Assembly: GCA_045538465.1 (NCBI GenBank)
Contig: JAZSRK010000005.1
Location: 1-41,887 of the forward strand
Reading direction: 5' to 3'
DNA: 41,887 bases
Origin: Limiplasma sp045538465
GTDB taxonomy: Bacteria > Bacillota > Clostridia > Christensenellales > Aristaeellaceae
A program made the translations under genes and the position numbers. Below the pieces are notes generated by a model, which saw nothing but the letters and a program-made list of their open reading frames with translations, did no database searches and had not been told where the DNA came from. Numbering within the stretch: the stretch's first letter is position 1; the number at the start of each line of letters is the position of its first letter. Below, piece after piece: positions 7,822-16,264 of the stretch.

Positions 7822-9210
7822 ATGTTGAACCAAGCTACAGCGCAAGCGGTTTTGGAAGCAGCGCTGTCCACCGGCGGCGATTTTGCCGAGATCTTTTTGG
7901 AAGACCGGCGGAACAATGCCCTCGTTTTGCAAGATAACCGTCTGGAATCGGTCAATTCCGGCCGTATCCACGGTGCTGGTATCCGTGTGTACTGCAAACT
8001 GACGGCATACTATGCCTATACCAACGATACCAGCAAAGAGGGGCTCATTCGCTGTGCGTTGGAAGCAGCATCAGCTGTTCAAGCGGGAGAGGAACGCACC
8101 AAATGTGCACAGCTGGTAAAGCAGGATGTACGCAATGCGCACTATATCGCCATGGCCCCCAGCCAGACCGATACCAAATTGAAAGCCGATATTCTCAGGG
8201 CTGCAAACAACAGCGCCCGTGCCGTCAGCGACGAGATCTCTCAGGTGATCTGCAGCTATCGTGATAGCGAACAGGATGTTGTGATCGCCAATAGCGAAGG
8301 TCTGTTTGTTACCGATACCCGTGTGTATTCTCGTATGGCTTGTCAGGCCATTGCGGCCAGCGGTTCGGAGAACCAAAGCGGTTTTGAAGGCCCCGGCGCT
8401 ATGAAGGGCTTTGAACATTTTCTTAGCACCATAAACCCTGAGGTAACTGGCCGTCAGGCAGCGAAAACGGCTGTAAAAATGCTTCATGCACCTGTATGCC
8501 CTGCTGGCACCATGCCGGTGGTCATCGGCGATGGCTTTGGCGGCGTTATTTTTCACGAAGCCTGCGGGCATAGCTTGGAGGCTACCAGTGTTGCATTGGG
8601 CATGAGCGAGTTTTGCGGCAAGCTTGGTCAGCAAGTGGCTGCGCCTTGTGTGACTGCCATCGACGATGGCACTATGCCCAACGAATGGGGCAGCGAGAAC
8701 GTAGATGATGAAGGCACGCCCACTGGCCGTCTGGTACTGATCGAGAACGGTATTCTGAAAAACTATATGATCGACCGGCTCAACAGCCGCCGCATGGGCA
8801 TGGCTCCCACCGGCAGCGCCCGCCGTGAAAGCTATCAATACGCGCCCACATCCCGCATGCGCAATACGTATATCGCAGGCGGTTCGGATGATACTGCCGA
8901 GATGATCTCCACCATGGGCGACGGTCTGTACGCTGCCAAGATGGGCGGCGGCTCTGTAAACCCGGCAACTGGCGAGTTCAACTTTGCCGTCAACGAGGGT
9001 TATCTGGTAAAGGATGGCAAGATCACCACGCCTGTGCGCGGAGCCAGCCTGATCGGCAAAGGCAACGAAATTTTGATGCAGATCGATCGGGTGGGACGCA
9101 CCATGTCTATGGCGCAGGGCGTTTGCGGTAGTATGAGCGGCAGCGTGCCTACCAATGTAGGTCAGCCCTTTATTCGCGTTAAGTCCATTATCGTGGGCGG
9201 ACGCAGCTGA
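7822..9210 (+). CDS. tldD: TldD, zinc metalloprotease subunit
   Basis: TldD and TldE form a heterodimeric protease that degrades unfolded peptides; in some bacteria it matures peptide antibiotics or CcdA-type antitoxins. The 462-residue product carries the zinc motif HEACGH (His245, Glu246, His250) expected only in the catalytic TldD subunit. A strong AAAGGAGG site precedes the ATG. It is followed 12 bases later by tldE, the usual partner. No modified-peptide precursor gene is visible close by. Confidence 0.95.
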   Translation: MLNQATAQAVLEAALSTGGDFAEIFLEDRRNNALVLQDNRLESVNSGRIHGAGIRVYCKLTAYYAYTNDTSKEGLIRCALEAASAVQAGEERTKCAQLVKQDVRNAHYIAMAPSQTDTKLKADILRAANNSARAVSDEISQVICSYRDSEQDVVIANSEGLFVTDTRVYSRMACQAIAASGSENQSGFEGPGAMKGFEHFLSTINPEVTGRQAAKTAVKMLHAPVCPAGTMPVVIGDGFGGVIFHEACGHSLEATSVALGMSEFCGKLGQQVAAPCVTAIDDGTMPNEWGSENVDDEGTPTGRLVLIENGILKNYMIDRLNSRRMGMAPTGSARRESYQYAPTSRMRNTYIAGGSDDTAEMISTMGDGLYAAKMGGGSVNPATGEFNFAVNEGYLVKDGKITTPVRGASLIGKGNEILMQIDRVGRTMSMAQGVCGSMSGSVPTNVGQPFIRVKSIIVGGRS

Positions 9211-9222
9211 GGAGGTTAGAAG

Positions 9223-10557
9223 ATGCAAACGTTTTTGGAACAATTGATGAATGCCGCTAAGGCAGCAGGCATTGAAGCCGCTGAAGCTTATTTGGTGGAA
9301 AAAGACAGCTTTTCCGTCATCACCAATTGCGGCGAGTTGATCGACTATCAGTCCAACATGACGCGCGGTCTGGGTTTCCGTGGCTTGGTAAACGGTCGCA
9401 TGGGCTATGCCTCCACCGAAGCATTCGACAGCGAATCGATCGTTCAGCTGGTAAAAGGCGTGCTGGAAAGTGCACAGCTCTGCGAAGATACCGATACAGA
9501 GTTTTTGCATAAGGGCGACGATGCTGTACCCGAGGTGCAATTGTACGATCCTGCCTTGGACGAAGTGACTGCTGCCCAGAAGCTGGCGATGGTACACAAG
9601 CTGGATGAAGCCTGCCGTGCTCAGGACGATCGCGTTAAAAACGGCTATAATGTGGTGGAGACCAGCAAAGCCAATGTACGTATCGTGAATACCTACGGTA
9701 TGGATCGCAGCTATACCGAAAACATCTGCGTTGTGCAGGCTGAAGTTAATGCTGAGGAAAATGGTTCTGTTGCCTCTGGCGGCTACATGGTCTACGACCG
9801 GGATGTGAACGCTATCGATATCGATGCCGTGGCTCAGGAAGCGGTAAGCCGTACCATTTCCCGCCTGAATGCTTCTTCCATCCCCTCCGGTAAATATCGT
9901 GTGGTATTGCATCACGATGCTTTGGTCAGTCTGTTGGGCGTTTTTAGCAGCATTTTCTCTGCCGAATCTGCTCAGAAGGGTATGAGCTTGCTCAAAGACA
10001 AGCTGGGCGAATGCATCGCTGCGCCCTGTGTTACCATTACCGACGATCCTCTTTTGCCGACTGGCCCCAATAGCCGCCCCTTCGATGCTGAAGGCGTGGC
10101 CTCCAAGGCACATGTGGTGGTGGAGAACGGTGTGTTCCGCACCTTCCTGCATAATTTGAAAACCGCCTATAAGGACGGCGTAGAGACCACCGGCAACGCA
10201 GGCAAGGCAGGGTATTCCTCCGCTGTGCATGTAAAGCCGTCCAATTTCTTCTTTGCCAAAGGAGAAAAGACTTTTGATGAATTGCTGGCAGATGTAGGCG
10301 AAGGTTTGGTGGTTACAAGCGTCAGCGGCCTGCATGCAGGTGCAAATGCCGTCAGCGGCGACTTTTCACTGCTGTCCAAGGGCTATACCATCAAGGATGG
10401 TAAGCGGGATAAGAGCGTTGAACAGATCACCGTAGCCGGCAACTTCTACGAACTTCTCAAAAACATTCGCGCTTTTGCCGATGATCTTACCTTCCCCGGC
10501 AGCGCCATGGGCAGCCCCAGCGCCGATGTAGGCGAATTGTCTGTTTCTGGTACCTGA
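9223..10557 (+). CDS. pmbA: TldE/PmbA, non-catalytic partner of TldD
   Basis: This 444-residue member of the PmbA/TldE family has the same fold as TldD but lacks the HExxxH zinc motif, as expected for the partner subunit that encloses the active site. The N-terminal region (AAEAYLVEKDSFSV, then GLGFRGLVNGRMGYAST) is typical of the family. A GGAGG site precedes the ATG, and the gene is co-transcribed with tldD; a strong terminator follows 12 bases after the stop. Confidence 0.93.
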   Translation: MQTFLEQLMNAAKAAGIEAAEAYLVEKDSFSVITNCGELIDYQSNMTRGLGFRGLVNGRMGYASTEAFDSESIVQLVKGVLESAQLCEDTDTEFLHKGDDAVPEVQLYDPALDEVTAAQKLAMVHKLDEACRAQDDRVKNGYNVVETSKANVRIVNTYGMDRSYTENICVVQAEVNAEENGSVASGGYMVYDRDVNAIDIDAVAQEAVSRTISRLNASSIPSGKYRVVLHHDALVSLLGVFSSIFSAESAQKGMSLLKDKLGECIAAPCVTITDDPLLPTGPNSRPFDAEGVASKAHVVVENGVFRTFLHNLKTAYKDGVETTGNAGKAGYSSAVHVKPSNFFFAKGEKTFDELLADVGEGLVVTSVSGLHAGANAVSGDFSLLSKGYTIKDGKRDKSVEQITVAGNFYELLKNIRAFADDLTFPGSAMGSPSADVGELSVSGT

Positions 10558-10568
10558 TGAAAATAATT

Positions 10569-10616
10569 ATTGCCGCGATCCTTGCAAACGAAGAGGATCG
10601 CGGCAATTTGTTTTTA
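10569..10616. terminator. Terminator between tldE and the convergent acetyltransferase gene
   Basis: ATTGCCGCGATCC (10569-10581) pairs perfectly with GGATCGCGGCAAT (10595-10607), followed by TTGTTTTTA. Read on the minus strand the hairpin is followed by AATTATTTTC, so it may serve both convergent operons. Confidence 0.92.
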
Positions 10617-10652
10617 GGACAGATGATGGTGTTGTTATGGTTCGATATTCGA

Positions 10653-11192
10653 TCATTGATGGGGGCGGTTTAATGCAGCAGGCGGTTCGGCATATGGATT
10701 TAGCTGCTTGTGCATCAAAACGGCGCTCAGCCACCGTCCATGCTTAAAGGCAATGTTCTGCAAAACGGCCATTTCTTCAAACCCAAAGGAACGATGAAAG
10801 GCAAGACTGGCTTCGTTTTCGCCGCTGATGCAGCCCAACGCATTTACAAAGCCCAATTCTTGCAGCTCGTCCAGTACACGCTGGTAGAGAAGACGTCCGA
10901 TCCCGCTGTGCTTGGGCGCATCAGGATGCAGGTAGATGGTCAGTTCTGCAGTGAAGCGATAGCCAGATTGGGGACGAAAGGGTTCTCCGTTGGCAAAACC
11001 GAGAAAACGCCCCTCCTCTTCGGCGACCCAGAACGGGTATTGAGCGGATAGCTCCTCTATTTGCTTGCGGTAATCTTCTAAAGCTTTGGGGTACTCATGA
11101 AAAGTAGCCACGGTATTGGTGATGTAGTGTGTGTAAGTTTCCAGCAGATGGCAAGCATCTTGGGGCTGGGCACGGCGCAGTATAACGCTCAT
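10653..11192 (-). CDS. GNAT N-acetyltransferase (phosphinothricin-acetyltransferase-like)
   Basis: This protein of about 179 residues belongs to the GNAT acetyl-CoA transferase group that contains phosphinothricin acetyltransferases and the methionine-sulfone enzyme YncA. Visible family features are LRRAQPQDA at the start, the AELTIYLHPD strand, the HSGIGRLLYQ acetyl-CoA loop and the FHRSFGFEE stretch. The true substrate cannot be told from sequence. The ATG at 11192 is preferred over a TTG two codons upstream because GGAG lies eight bases before it. It follows rqcH by 17 bases and is probably co-transcribed. Confidence 0.85.
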   Translation of the reverse strand: MSVILRRAQPQDACHLLETYTHYITNTVATFHEYPKALEDYRKQIEELSAQYPFWVAEEEGRFLGFANGEPFRPQSGYRFTAELTIYLHPDAPKHSGIGRLLYQRVLDELQELGFVNALGCISGENEASLAFHRSFGFEEMAVLQNIAFKHGRWLSAVLMHKQLNPYAEPPAALNRPHQ

Positions 11193-11209
11193 GGGCAATG
11201 CTCCTTCGG

Positions 11210-12964
11210 TTATTCAGCTTTGACCGAAGCTTTCAGGATCTGTGCCTGATCCTCAGCCGTCAAGCCGATAATGGCTGTTTGAAAATGCGTGTAGGTGACC
11301 ATACCAGCCGCAGCATTGGCAGACTTCTTTACATATTTACGCTTGGTGTAGTCAACAGGCAGAGCAGGGTGATTTCTTCCCTTGCTGTAGTAGGCCGCCA
11401 GCTTGGCCGCATAAAGCAGGGTCTCGTCGCTGGGCTCGTTTTCGCTGCGGATGATGACGTGGGAACCCGGGATGCCTTGCGCATGAAGCCAAGTTTCATT
11501 GCCTCTGGCGTGCAGGGTAAGCCGGTCGTTCTGAATGGAATTCTTGCCCACTTCGATCAGCGTGCCATCGGAGGCGGTAAAGCGGTAAGGCTTGCCTTCG
11601 GGCAGCTTTTTCTTTTTGCGCTGGGAAGCATCCGGGCGCAGAAAGCCGCTTTCGGTAAGCGCAAAGCGGATCTCGGCAAGGTCGGTAGAGGTTTCACATT
11701 TCTCCAAATCGTCCAGCGCACCTTCCAAAAGGTCGATGTCTTTATCGATCTGCACCAATTGTTGGCTGGCGTATTGCTCTGCAACTTTGGCTTTTCTGTA
11801 TTTTTTATAGTATTGCTGCGCATTTTGAGCAGGGGTGAGACGGGTGGAGAGGGGAATGGACACCATCGGCAGGGTTTCGTCGTAGTAGTTTTGCAATGTA
11901 ATGGATTCTTGTCCCTTGCCGATCAGGTGCAGGTTAGCGGTAAGCAGATCACCGTATACGCGGTTTTGCTCTGTTTGCTCGGCGCTGGCCAACGTCTCCA
12001 ACATGATGGCTTTTTTCTTTTCTGTGCGCTCCAAAGCATTCTTTAGGTGCTTTTGCAGCCCAAGGCTCTTTTGCTGCATCCGCATACGCAGATCTCGCCC
12101 AAGATAGAACGAATCCATGGCAGCACTCAAAGTGGGTTTTTCTTTTTGGTTTTCAAGCACCCGTGTTCTGTAAGGGAAGGGGAAAAAGTCGCAGGCGATG
12201 CCGGTTTCATCGTATAGAGTAACAGGCTGCGCACGGTCGAAACATTCGGTATAGAAGTTTACGAATTGCTGCGCTGCAATGGGTAGATTCAATTCATCCA
12301 CAGGGGTTTGAGGCTCCAATCCCACCTGAGCGCATACTTCCTTGGAACACACCGAAGCCATGCCTGCAACGCATTCCATCAAAGCTTTGGAGATGGGCAA
12401 ATGCAGCTGATTGAGCCTTTCGGTCAGGGTTTCGACTGTGAGGGTATCGGGGGTCAGCTTATCCGGCTGGGGAGGCAGATGATAAACGCCTCCGGGCAGA
12501 AGGGTGCGTACACGGCTCATCTCGCTGTTTACATGGCGGATGGCATCGATGATATCACCATCAGCATTTACCAGTGTCAAATTGCTGTGGCGACCCATGA
12601 TCTCCAGATACAGCCGCTTCTGTACATGATCGCTCATCTCATCCATGCAATCAAAAAGCAACAAAAGAATACGGTCGCCAGCGACCTGCTCAACATCCAG
12701 AATGCGGGCGCCTTGCAGATGCTTGCGCATCAGCATGCAAAACATGGGCGGTTCGGCTGGGTTCTCGTAGGTTTGGCTGGTAAGCTGAGCGCGGGCTTGG
12801 TTGGCATTTGCACTGAGCAGCAGCTTATGGTTGCCGCCGCCTGAGCGGATGGTAAGCACCAGAGAATCTCTCTCCGGCTGGTTTACTTTATCAACGCGCC
12901 CGCCTACCAGTGTATTGCGTAGCTCACGCTGCATAAAAGAAAGGGTAAAGCCGTCCATTGGCAT
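11210..12964 (-). CDS. rqcH: RqcH (NFACT/Rqc2 family), ribosome quality control factor
   Basis: RqcH binds stalled large ribosomal subunits and recruits tRNA-Ala to add poly-alanine tails that mark the nascent chain for degradation; older annotations call it fibronectin-binding protein. The 584-residue product has an NFACT-N domain (about 1-250), a long coiled-coil middle region, and the C-terminal NFACT-R domain (from about 460, including GNETWLHAQGIPGSHVII). The ATG at 12964 sits behind an AAGGAGG site; an upstream in-frame start would read through the promoter. It heads an operon with the acetyltransferase gene. Its ClpC partners lie elsewhere in the window. Confidence 0.94.
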   Translation of the reverse strand: MPMDGFTLSFMQRELRNTLVGGRVDKVNQPERDSLVLTIRSGGGNHKLLLSANANQARAQLTSQTYENPAEPPMFCMLMRKHLQGARILDVEQVAGDRILLLLFDCMDEMSDHVQKRLYLEIMGRHSNLTLVNADGDIIDAIRHVNSEMSRVRTLLPGGVYHLPPQPDKLTPDTLTVETLTERLNQLHLPISKALMECVAGMASVCSKEVCAQVGLEPQTPVDELNLPIAAQQFVNFYTECFDRAQPVTLYDETGIACDFFPFPYRTRVLENQKEKPTLSAAMDSFYLGRDLRMRMQQKSLGLQKHLKNALERTEKKKAIMLETLASAEQTEQNRVYGDLLTANLHLIGKGQESITLQNYYDETLPMVSIPLSTRLTPAQNAQQYYKKYRKAKVAEQYASQQLVQIDKDIDLLEGALDDLEKCETSTDLAEIRFALTESGFLRPDASQRKKKKLPEGKPYRFTASDGTLIEVGKNSIQNDRLTLHARGNETWLHAQGIPGSHVIIRSENEPSDETLLYAAKLAAYYSKGRNHPALPVDYTKRKYVKKSANAAAGMVTYTHFQTAIIGLTAEDQAQILKASVKAE

Positions 12965-13002
12965 GGCGGTAAACCTCCTTGTAAAGATCAAAATACTCAA
13001 AA

Positions 13003-13031
13003 ATGATAGCATATCCAAAGAAAAATCGCAA
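13003..13031 (-). promoter_or_regulatory. Sigma-A promoter of rqcH
   Basis: On the minus strand TTGCGA (13026-13031) and TATCAT (13003-13008) are separated by 17 bases, about 40 bases before the rqcH start. Confidence 0.75.
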
Positions 13032-13046
13032 TCTTTTCCGTAGTAG

Positions 13047-13075
13047 GCATGGATGCACAAAGACACACATACGCT
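13047..13075 (+). promoter_or_regulatory. Possible sigma-E (sporulation) promoter of gerM
   Basis: GCATGGA (13047-13053) and CATACGCT (13068-13075) are 14 bases apart. They resemble the mother-cell sigma-E boxes (GCATATT and CATACAAT-like) with mismatches, and lie about 33 bases before the gerM start. This is a pattern match only. Confidence 0.4.
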
Positions 13076-13107
13076 GTGATTGCAAACGACTGGGAGGAGT
13101 GTAGCAT

Positions 13108-14130
13108 ATGAAAATGAAACGGGCCGATATTGAGAGAATATTGATTTTGTGTGCAGCAGTGCTGGTGGTAGTGCTGGCGCTTAAGGGCAGCCAACAAACC
13201 ACATCGCAAGTGTTGGTGAACGAAACAGAGATCCCCGTACAGCAGACCTTGGCAAACGACGGGCAGGAAACGGTGGCGACCGTTGTCTACTATCAAGATG
13301 GCGATGACTATCTGGTGCCTGTTACCCGTCAGATCCCAAAAACCGAAGGCATTGCCAAAGCCGCTCTTTCTTTGATGGTGAAAAGTCCGGAAAACGATAT
13401 GCAGGCGGCACGCCTTGGTTTGCGCACAGTCGTGCCGGAGGGTACTACCTTTGAGATCGATATCCGTGATGGCAAGGCCAATGTGAATATGAGCAAGGAG
13501 GCGCTCACCTGCGCATCGGCCGCTGAGGAAGCGGTGATGGTGGATGCTGTTACCAACACCATGATGTGTTTCTCTACTGTTGATGAAGTGACGCTGCAAT
13601 TTGATGGTCAAAAGCGCAGCAAGCTGACTTTTGGCACAGATGTGAGCGGTGTGTTTTCTACCAGCGCACCTAACTTAGAAAGCGTTGAAACATTTTCGGA
13701 AGATGCGCATCTGGTGGAACTGTACTTTCCGTCGCAGACAGGGAGGCTGCTCGTACCCATCACCCGCACTGTATTCAGCGATGCAGACCCGACCACTGCC
13801 ATGCTGGAACTTGCGAAGGGGCCGAGAGACGACAGCGGTCTGGAAGCGGCGCTTCCAGAAAATTGCGGCATAAAGAATGTTCATATGAAAGACGGCGTTG
13901 TGAGCGTGGACTTTACCAAGGAATTTGCGCAGGCCATGAATGGCAGCGATGGCGGTCAGCAAGCCATCCGGGCGATCTTGTTCACCTGCGCGCAATTTCC
14001 GGGCGTGAAAAAAGTGGAGGTGCTCATCGACGGTCAAAAACCTGAATTGCAGCCAGATGCACAATCCACCTTCATCAACGATGAACAAGAGGTGATCGCG
14101 CAATATCCCGGTGTTGTGGAATTGGATTGA
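13108..14130 (+). CDS. gerM: GerM-like sporulation/germination protein with two GerMN domains
   Basis: GerM proteins are exported proteins needed for proper spore formation and germination in Bacillus. The 340-residue product has one N-terminal membrane segment (about 11-27) and then two GerMN domains (about 55-170 and 200-330), each with a VNM/VDF beta strand following a basic-acid turn (for example DGKANVNMSKEA and DGVVSVDFTKEF). The order gerM, rph, rdgB, ysnB matches that in Bacillus, which supports the assignment. GGAGGAG precedes the ATG. A terminator separates it from the rph fusion, which has its own promoter. Confidence 0.88.
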   Translation: MKMKRADIERILILCAAVLVVVLALKGSQQTTSQVLVNETEIPVQQTLANDGQETVATVVYYQDGDDYLVPVTRQIPKTEGIAKAALSLMVKSPENDMQAARLGLRTVVPEGTTFEIDIRDGKANVNMSKEALTCASAAEEAVMVDAVTNTMMCFSTVDEVTLQFDGQKRSKLTFGTDVSGVFSTSAPNLESVETFSEDAHLVELYFPSQTGRLLVPITRTVFSDADPTTAMLELAKGPRDDSGLEAALPENCGIKNVHMKDGVVSVDFTKEFAQAMNGSDGGQQAIRAILFTCAQFPGVKKVEVLIDGQKPELQPDAQSTFINDEQEVIAQYPGVVELD

Positions 14131-14139
14131 TGCTTGATG

Positions 14140-14172
14140 AGGACTGTTGCAGTTTGCACAGTCCTTTTTGTT
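14140..14172 (+). terminator. Terminator of gerM
   Basis: AGGACTGT (14140-14147) pairs with ACAGTCCT (14158-14165) around a 10-base loop and is followed by TTTTGTTG. Confidence 0.82.
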
Positions 14173-14184
14173 GTAGATAACGGC

Positions 14185-14213
14185 TTGTCATTATCAAACG
14201 GAAAAGCTATAAT
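14185..14213 (+). promoter_or_regulatory. Sigma-A promoter of the rph-rdgB operon
   Basis: TTGTCA (14185-14190) and the consensus -10 box TATAAT (14208-14213) are exactly 17 bases apart. The start codon follows 35 bases later. Confidence 0.88.
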
Positions 14214-14248
14214 ATCAGCATAACTGGAAAGATACAGGAGGGAGACCT

Positions 14249-15559
14249 ATGAACCGTCACGATGGAAGAAAAGCTTTTGAGATCCGTCCTTGCCAGATCA
14301 CGACCGATTTTGTGGAAAGCGCCTATGGCAGCTGCCTGATTGCTACAGGAAAAACGAAGGTGATCTGCACCGCCAGCGTAGAGGAAGGCGTACCGCCGTT
14401 TTTGCGCAATTCCGGTCGGGGCTGGGTAACGGCTGAATATGCCATGCTGCCAGCCTCTACGGGAAACCGCAAAGCCCGTGATGGCATCAAAAAGGATGGA
14501 CGCAGTGTGGAGATCCAGCGTTTGATCGGACGTTCCCTGCGTCAGGCCATCGATATGGAAAAGCTGGGGGAACGCACCATTACCTTGGACTGCGATGTTT
14601 TGCAGGCAGACGGCGGTACCCGCACCGCTTCCATCACCGGCGCTTTTGTGGCGCTTTGCCTTGCAGTCCACAAGCTGATGGAAAATGGATTGATCACCGA
14701 AAACCCCATCATTTCGCAGGTGGCAGCCGTGAGCGTAGGCATTGTGGAGGATACGCCGCTGCTTGATCTGTGTTATGTGGAGGATAGCAACGCCCAAACC
14801 GATATGAATTTGGTAATGAACCACAAGGGTGAGTTTATCGAGTTGCAAGGCACTGGCGAAGGACGAGCCTTTACCAATCGGGAACTGAACCAGCTGCTCA
14901 ACGCCGGCCGTGCCGGTGTGCGTGCGTTGATGCGCAAACAGCGGGAGGCTTTGGAGCGCTGCTTCTATTTGCTGCCCAAGCCCCGTATTGCAGTAGCCAG
15001 CGGCAATGCGCACAAGCTGAAGGAACTATCCCAGCTTTTCGGCGGTCAGTATGAGCTTATTTCCATGCGGGATGCTGGCTTTACCGGCGATCCGGAAGAA
15101 AACGGCGATACCTTCGAGGCCAACGCCATCATCAAGGCTGAAGCAGTCATGAAGGAGATCGGTTTGCCCACGCTGGCAGATGACAGCGGCCTTTCCGTGG
15201 ATGCTCTGGACGGTGCTCCCGGTGTGCATAGTGCTCGCTATGCTGGCGACCATGGCAACGACGGCGCTAACAATCAGTTGCTGCTGAAAAACATGGAGGG
15301 CATTGAAAACCGCATCTGCCGCTTTGTTTGCGCCATGGCACTGGCTTTGCCCGGCAGCGAGACCCGTATCGTTCGAGGTGAATGTGTAGGCGAACTGCTC
15401 CACGAGCTGACCGGCGAAGGCGGCTTTGGCTATGACCCCTTGTTCCTGTACAAGACCGGCAAAACCTTTGGCCAGATGTCGGAAGGGGAGAAGAACGCAG
15501 TGAGCCATCGTGCAGTTGCTGCACAAATGATGGCCGATGTGCTCCGTGAGGAAATGTAA
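14249..15559 (+). CDS. rph-rdgB: Fusion of ribonuclease PH and RdgB XTP/dITP pyrophosphatase
   Basis: The first 240 or so residues are RNase PH, a phosphate-dependent 3'-5' exoribonuclease that trims tRNA and rRNA ends (RHDGRKAFEIRP, GWVTAEYAMLP, ATGNRKA-like STGNRKARDG, QRLIGRSLRQ, DCDVLQADGGTRTASI). From residue 246 the chain continues in frame as an RdgB/Ham1 pyrophosphatase that hydrolyses XTP and dITP (VASGNAHKLKEL, LADDSGLSVDAL, GVHSARYAG, GYDPLF, SHRAVA). In Bacillus these are two adjacent genes, rph and ysnA; here no stop or second start separates them. All visible active-site motifs of both halves are present, so both should work. GGAGG precedes the ATG. Confidence 0.95.
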   Translation: MNRHDGRKAFEIRPCQITTDFVESAYGSCLIATGKTKVICTASVEEGVPPFLRNSGRGWVTAEYAMLPASTGNRKARDGIKKDGRSVEIQRLIGRSLRQAIDMEKLGERTITLDCDVLQADGGTRTASITGAFVALCLAVHKLMENGLITENPIISQVAAVSVGIVEDTPLLDLCYVEDSNAQTDMNLVMNHKGEFIELQGTGEGRAFTNRELNQLLNAGRAGVRALMRKQREALERCFYLLPKPRIAVASGNAHKLKELSQLFGGQYELISMRDAGFTGDPEENGDTFEANAIIKAEAVMKEIGLPTLADDSGLSVDALDGAPGVHSARYAGDHGNDGANNQLLLKNMEGIENRICRFVCAMALALPGSETRIVRGECVGELLHELTGEGGFGYDPLFLYKTGKTFGQMSEGEKNAVSHRAVAAQMMADVLREEM

Positions 15560-15561
15560 CA

Positions 15562-16074
15562 ATGAAGCGAATTGCTGCGTTTTCCGATTCCCACGGCAAT
15601 TTGGAGTTGCTGGAAAGAGCGATCGCACAGGCCTATGAGGATGGCCGTGTGGATGAGCTGATCTTTCTGGGCGATGGCGTTCGAGAATGGGAGAAGGCGA
15701 CCGTTCATTTGCCGGCGCAGTACCCACAAGCATCCACCAGGCATGTGCTGGGCAATAACGATATGGGCTGCATGGGCATGGAGGATATCCTTTTTGAGAT
15801 AAACAATGTGCGCATCTATGCTTGCCATGGTCATTGGATAGGGGTCAAGACCAGTCTTGCCCGGCTGATGTACAAAGCTATGCAACACCAAGCCAAAATA
15901 GCATTTTACGGTCATACCCATGTGGCAGCTATCGATGAAGCCAACGGCGTTACCATGGTGTGTCCGGGTTCTGTGAGGGATGTGTACCGCCGAACCTCCT
16001 GCGCTTATGCTGAGGTATGTGTGTCGGATAACGGAGAAGTCTCGACCCGTTTGGTGCCTTGGAAAGACGAATAA
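15562..16074 (+). CDS. YsnB/YfcE-like metallophosphoesterase
   Basis: This 170-residue protein is a small calcineurin-like phosphodiesterase of the MJ0936/YfcE type. Metal-binding motifs are complete: DSHGN at the start (Asp9, His11), FLGDG, GNND, CHGH and GHTH. The physiological substrate is not known for these proteins. It begins two bases after the rph-rdgB stop, with GAGGAA inside the end of that gene as ribosome site, so translation is probably coupled. The same gene order in Bacillus (ysnB) supports homology. A strong terminator follows. Confidence 0.88.
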   Translation: MKRIAAFSDSHGNLELLERAIAQAYEDGRVDELIFLGDGVREWEKATVHLPAQYPQASTRHVLGNNDMGCMGMEDILFEINNVRIYACHGHWIGVKTSLARLMYKAMQHQAKIAFYGHTHVAAIDEANGVTMVCPGSVRDVYRRTSCAYAEVCVSDNGEVSTRLVPWKDE

Positions 16075-16078
16075 ACGT

Positions 16079-16114
16079 ACCGCCTGTCGATGGTGCTTCG
16101 ACAGGCGGTTTTCT
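16079..16114 (+). terminator. Terminator of the rph-rdgB-ysnB operon
   Basis: ACCGCCTGTCGA (16079-16090) pairs perfectly with TCGACAGGCGGT (16098-16109), followed by TTTCTGT. Confidence 0.9.
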
Positions 16115-16185
16115 GTATCGTGCTTACAGAAGAAAACCAACCAAGAAAAACGTAAGAAAACAAGCAAAGTTTTTTCTTTTCTCTA

Positions 16186-16214
16186 TTGACATTTCACCTT
16201 GTGGGTGCTATTCT
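16186..16214 (+). promoter_or_regulatory. Sigma-A promoter of the Rrf2-nifS-nifU operon
   Basis: A consensus TTGACA (16186-16191) and TATTCT (16209-16214) are exactly 17 bases apart, just before the palindromic operator. Confidence 0.9.
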
Positions 16215-16220
16215 TTCAAT

Positions 16221-16251
16221 CGGAAATCCGATAAAATCAGTCGGATTTCCG
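16221..16251 (+). promoter_or_regulatory. Palindromic operator, probably for the Rrf2/IscR-like regulator
   Basis: CGGAAATCCGA (16221-16231) and TCGGATTTCCG (16241-16251) form a perfect 11-bp inverted repeat with a 9-base A/T-rich spacer. It covers the likely start site and lies 13 bases before the regulator gene. Its TCCGA-N9-TCGGA core resembles operators predicted for IscR-like Rrf2 proteins in Firmicutes. Auto-regulation is inferred. Confidence 0.75.
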
Positions 16252-16264
16252 GAAGGAGCTTTGA

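Noticed and set aside
8071..10335. A 754-codon open frame on the minus strand opposite tldD and tldE
   Set aside because: It lies wholly antisense to two well-recognised genes, has no ribosome site or family resemblance, and reflects codon usage of the real genes.
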